22,800 bases of DNA from the NCBI GenBank assembly GCA_905397405.1, contig CAJPVJ010000579.1, positions 1-22,800 of the forward strand, written 5' to 3'. This stretch comes from Oppiella nova (taxonomy: Eukaryota > Arthropoda > Arachnida > Sarcoptiformes > Oppiidae). The notes below the pieces were generated by a model. That model was not told where the DNA came from. It did not search any database and was given only the letters and a program-made list of their open reading frames with translations. Positions within the stretch are counted from its first letter, which is position 1. Each line of letters opens with the position of its first letter. A program made the position numbers and the translations under genes. Positions 21,245 through 22,800 of this stretch are shown piece after piece.

Positions 21245-22066
21245 TCAATCGCGCTCTAACTCTAAATGGATAGGAAGGGCACGACCCAACTCATCGGCAA
21301 TATTCCGATTACAGGCGCCTAATACTCTTCGGCTCATTATATCCAGGGGTCCGCCCTTTGTGTCCATCACAACACCGCCCGCTTCTGTCAATATAAGACT
21401 GCCGGCCGCCATATCCCACACGTGAAGACCGAACTCCCAGTAGGCGTCGGCCGAGCCATCGGCGACACAACACAAGTTGAGAGCCGCAGAACCCACACAC
21501 CGGACGCTGTGACTGAGCCAACCCACGGCCTCGAGGTTACGGAACACAGCGTTTCGTTTCTCTTCGTCCCTTTGATTCCCGAATTCACACAACAGAAGCG
21601 CTTCGTTCAGGGATTTACAGCTTTTATGTACAGATAAGGGCTGTCCGTTACAATAGGCGCCCCAACCCTTGCGGGCCGTATATAGCTTCGACAGGAAGGG
21701 ACTGTACACCACTCCCACCACCGGAACCTTATTAACTGTCAGACCTATGGATACACATGTGAAGGGAAAGGTATGAACAAAATTCATGGTCCCATCGATG
21801 GGGTCTACAATCCAAGTCGGGTCTACCGTCAGCCCCACCCCAGCGCTGGTCTCTTCGCCAATGAACCGGAAGTCTGGAAACTGACGCTTCAATTCTGTAA
21901 ACAAAAACTTTTCGATCGCTTTATCTGTTTCTGTCACCAAATCGGCGAACGAATCCTTTTCAGAGATCTCTTTATTACGTCCGGAGGCAGACTTCATCAT
22001 AAGGCCCGCCTCGAAGGCCAGACTCACAGCTATGCGCTCACATCGCAACAACTCCTGGCCATCCAT
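21245..22066 (-). CDS. Inositol monophosphatase (IMPA family)
   Basis: This Mg2+-dependent, typically lithium-sensitive cytosolic enzyme hydrolyses inositol monophosphates to free inositol, feeding phosphatidylinositol resynthesis. It is one intact exon of 273 aa, close to human IMPA1 (277). Family motifs are present in order: DLVTETDK (42-49), GEET (70-73, metal ligand E71), WIVDPIDGTMNFVHTFPF (85-102, metal ligands D88 and D91), and WDMAAGSLILTEAGG (217-231, ligand D218). The ATG is the first after an in-frame TGA about 12 nt upstream, and the local MDGQELLRCERIAVSLAFEAG fits the family N-terminus. All catalytic residues seen are present, so it should be active. The lack of introns contrasts with vinculin and KDM4 and could reflect intron loss or a retrocopy. 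It might belong to either the IMPA1 or IMPA2 branch. Confidence 0.95.
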   Translation of the reverse strand: MDGQELLRCERIAVSLAFEAGLMMKSASGRNKEISEKDSFADLVTETDKAIEKFLFTELKRQFPDFRFIGEETSAGVGLTVDPTWIVDPIDGTMNFVHTFPFTCVSIGLTVNKVPVVGVVYSPFLSKLYTARKGWGAYCNGQPLSVHKSCKSLNEALLLCEFGNQRDEEKRNAVFRNLEAVGWLSHSVRCVGSAALNLCCVADGSADAYWEFGLHVWDMAAGSLILTEAGGVVMDTKGGPLDIMSRRVLGACNRNIADELGRALPIHLELERD

Positions 22067-22800
22067 TCCTCCACTTCACCCTTCACTTCACCATAAATTA
22101 TCATTACTTCAGGTAATGGACTCAACATTTGAACAAATTTACAATTCATTCATTCACTATAACAACGAATTTAAATGCAAATTATAATCATATTAGCAGT
22201 GATTAAATAATTAAATGACAAACGCATTCACTCATTAAATCTATTTCGTGTCTTAAGTTAAATGAAATTCAATTAAACAATATTTATAAAATACTTACCA
22301 ATCAATAGATTTACGAATGAAAGTAATTTCAAATAAATTGAAATAAAATATAATCAAAACTGAAATTAAAATTCTTGAATTGGATTCACAGTTTTGACAG
22401 AATTCACAGAATTGCATGAATGAAGCAATTGATGGAAATTTTCATATATCTATGAAGACATGCGTTTCACGTGAATCGCAGTCTCTCTGGAGTCGGTCTT
22501 TGCATACACTTTGCTATCATTCAATGTTTAACCAAATGATTATATTATATAAGTTACCAATTATATACTGTATTTATTTTATATTTTTTATTCATTCGAA
22601 AAAATCAATTTTTATTAATAAATGATTTGTTTGCAATTTTAAATAAGTTTCCATAGTTTCATACAAATGACACCAATATTAAGAACATTAGAAATTACTT
22701 GATCTTAAGTTTTATGCTATGTTTAGTTGCTTTCGTGGAGTTAATGATGAAAAGAGGGTAATTGATATGGGGTTACAGTTAATATTAAGTTTTCAATTAA
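22067..22800. other. AT-rich 5' flank of the IMPase gene
   Basis: This presumably contains the IMPase promoter and 5' UTR. An in-frame stop precedes the ATG. A less AT-rich patch at ~22450-22515 includes a CACGTG E-box near 22469. No gene is visible to the window end. Confidence 0.5.

Overview
The window reads as a compact, AT-rich arthropod nuclear contig; a mite (Acari) is my best guess. That rests on intron-containing metazoan genes, introns mostly of 55-80 nt with GT-AG ends, an invertebrate-style vinculin with two rather than three central repeats, and very AT-rich intergenic DNA. No database was searched, so the taxon is inference.

Five protein-coding genes can be supported by splicing the sequence by eye. 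From left to right: (1) vinculin, minus strand, 6272 to 1360, 14 coding exons, 1003 aa; (2) a KDM4/JMJD2 histone lysine demethylase, minus strand, 13242 to 7896, 10 coding exons, 1111 aa, with JmjN, JmjC, PHD, extended PHD and two Tudor domains; (3) ribosomal protein S11, plus strand, 13878 to 14676, 4 exons, 156 aa, with a 5'TOP-like pyrimidine tract; (4) an FNDC3-family protein, plus strand, about 15085 to 18500, 3 coding exons, about 744 aa, with only one recognisable fibronectin type III domain and a C-terminal membrane anchor; (5) an inositol monophosphatase, minus strand, 22066 to 21245, single exon, 273 aa. Exon phases agree at every junction and each spliced length is a multiple of three.

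KDM4 and RpS11 are divergent across 635 bp and probably share a promoter region. RpS11 and FNDC3 are head-to-tail. The genes are functionally unrelated (cell adhesion, chromatin, translation, an ER/membrane protein, inositol recycling), as expected of ordinary eukaryotic gene order; no operon or cluster logic is visible.

The remaining DNA is AT-rich spacer: 1-1359, 6273-7895, a 1480-nt KDM4 intron at 9421-10900, 18501-21244 and 22067-22800. The 18.5-21.2 kb spacer holds two unrelated perfect tandem duplications that both have a period of exactly 128 bp, which suggests an assembly artefact, plus a G-run and a 14-bp hairpin. I saw no tRNA, rRNA, CRISPR, transposon ORF or viral remnant. The most interesting biological points are the FNDC3 protein reduced to one FN3 domain and a vinculin linker without the FPPPP motif. 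I do not see a convincing new system here.
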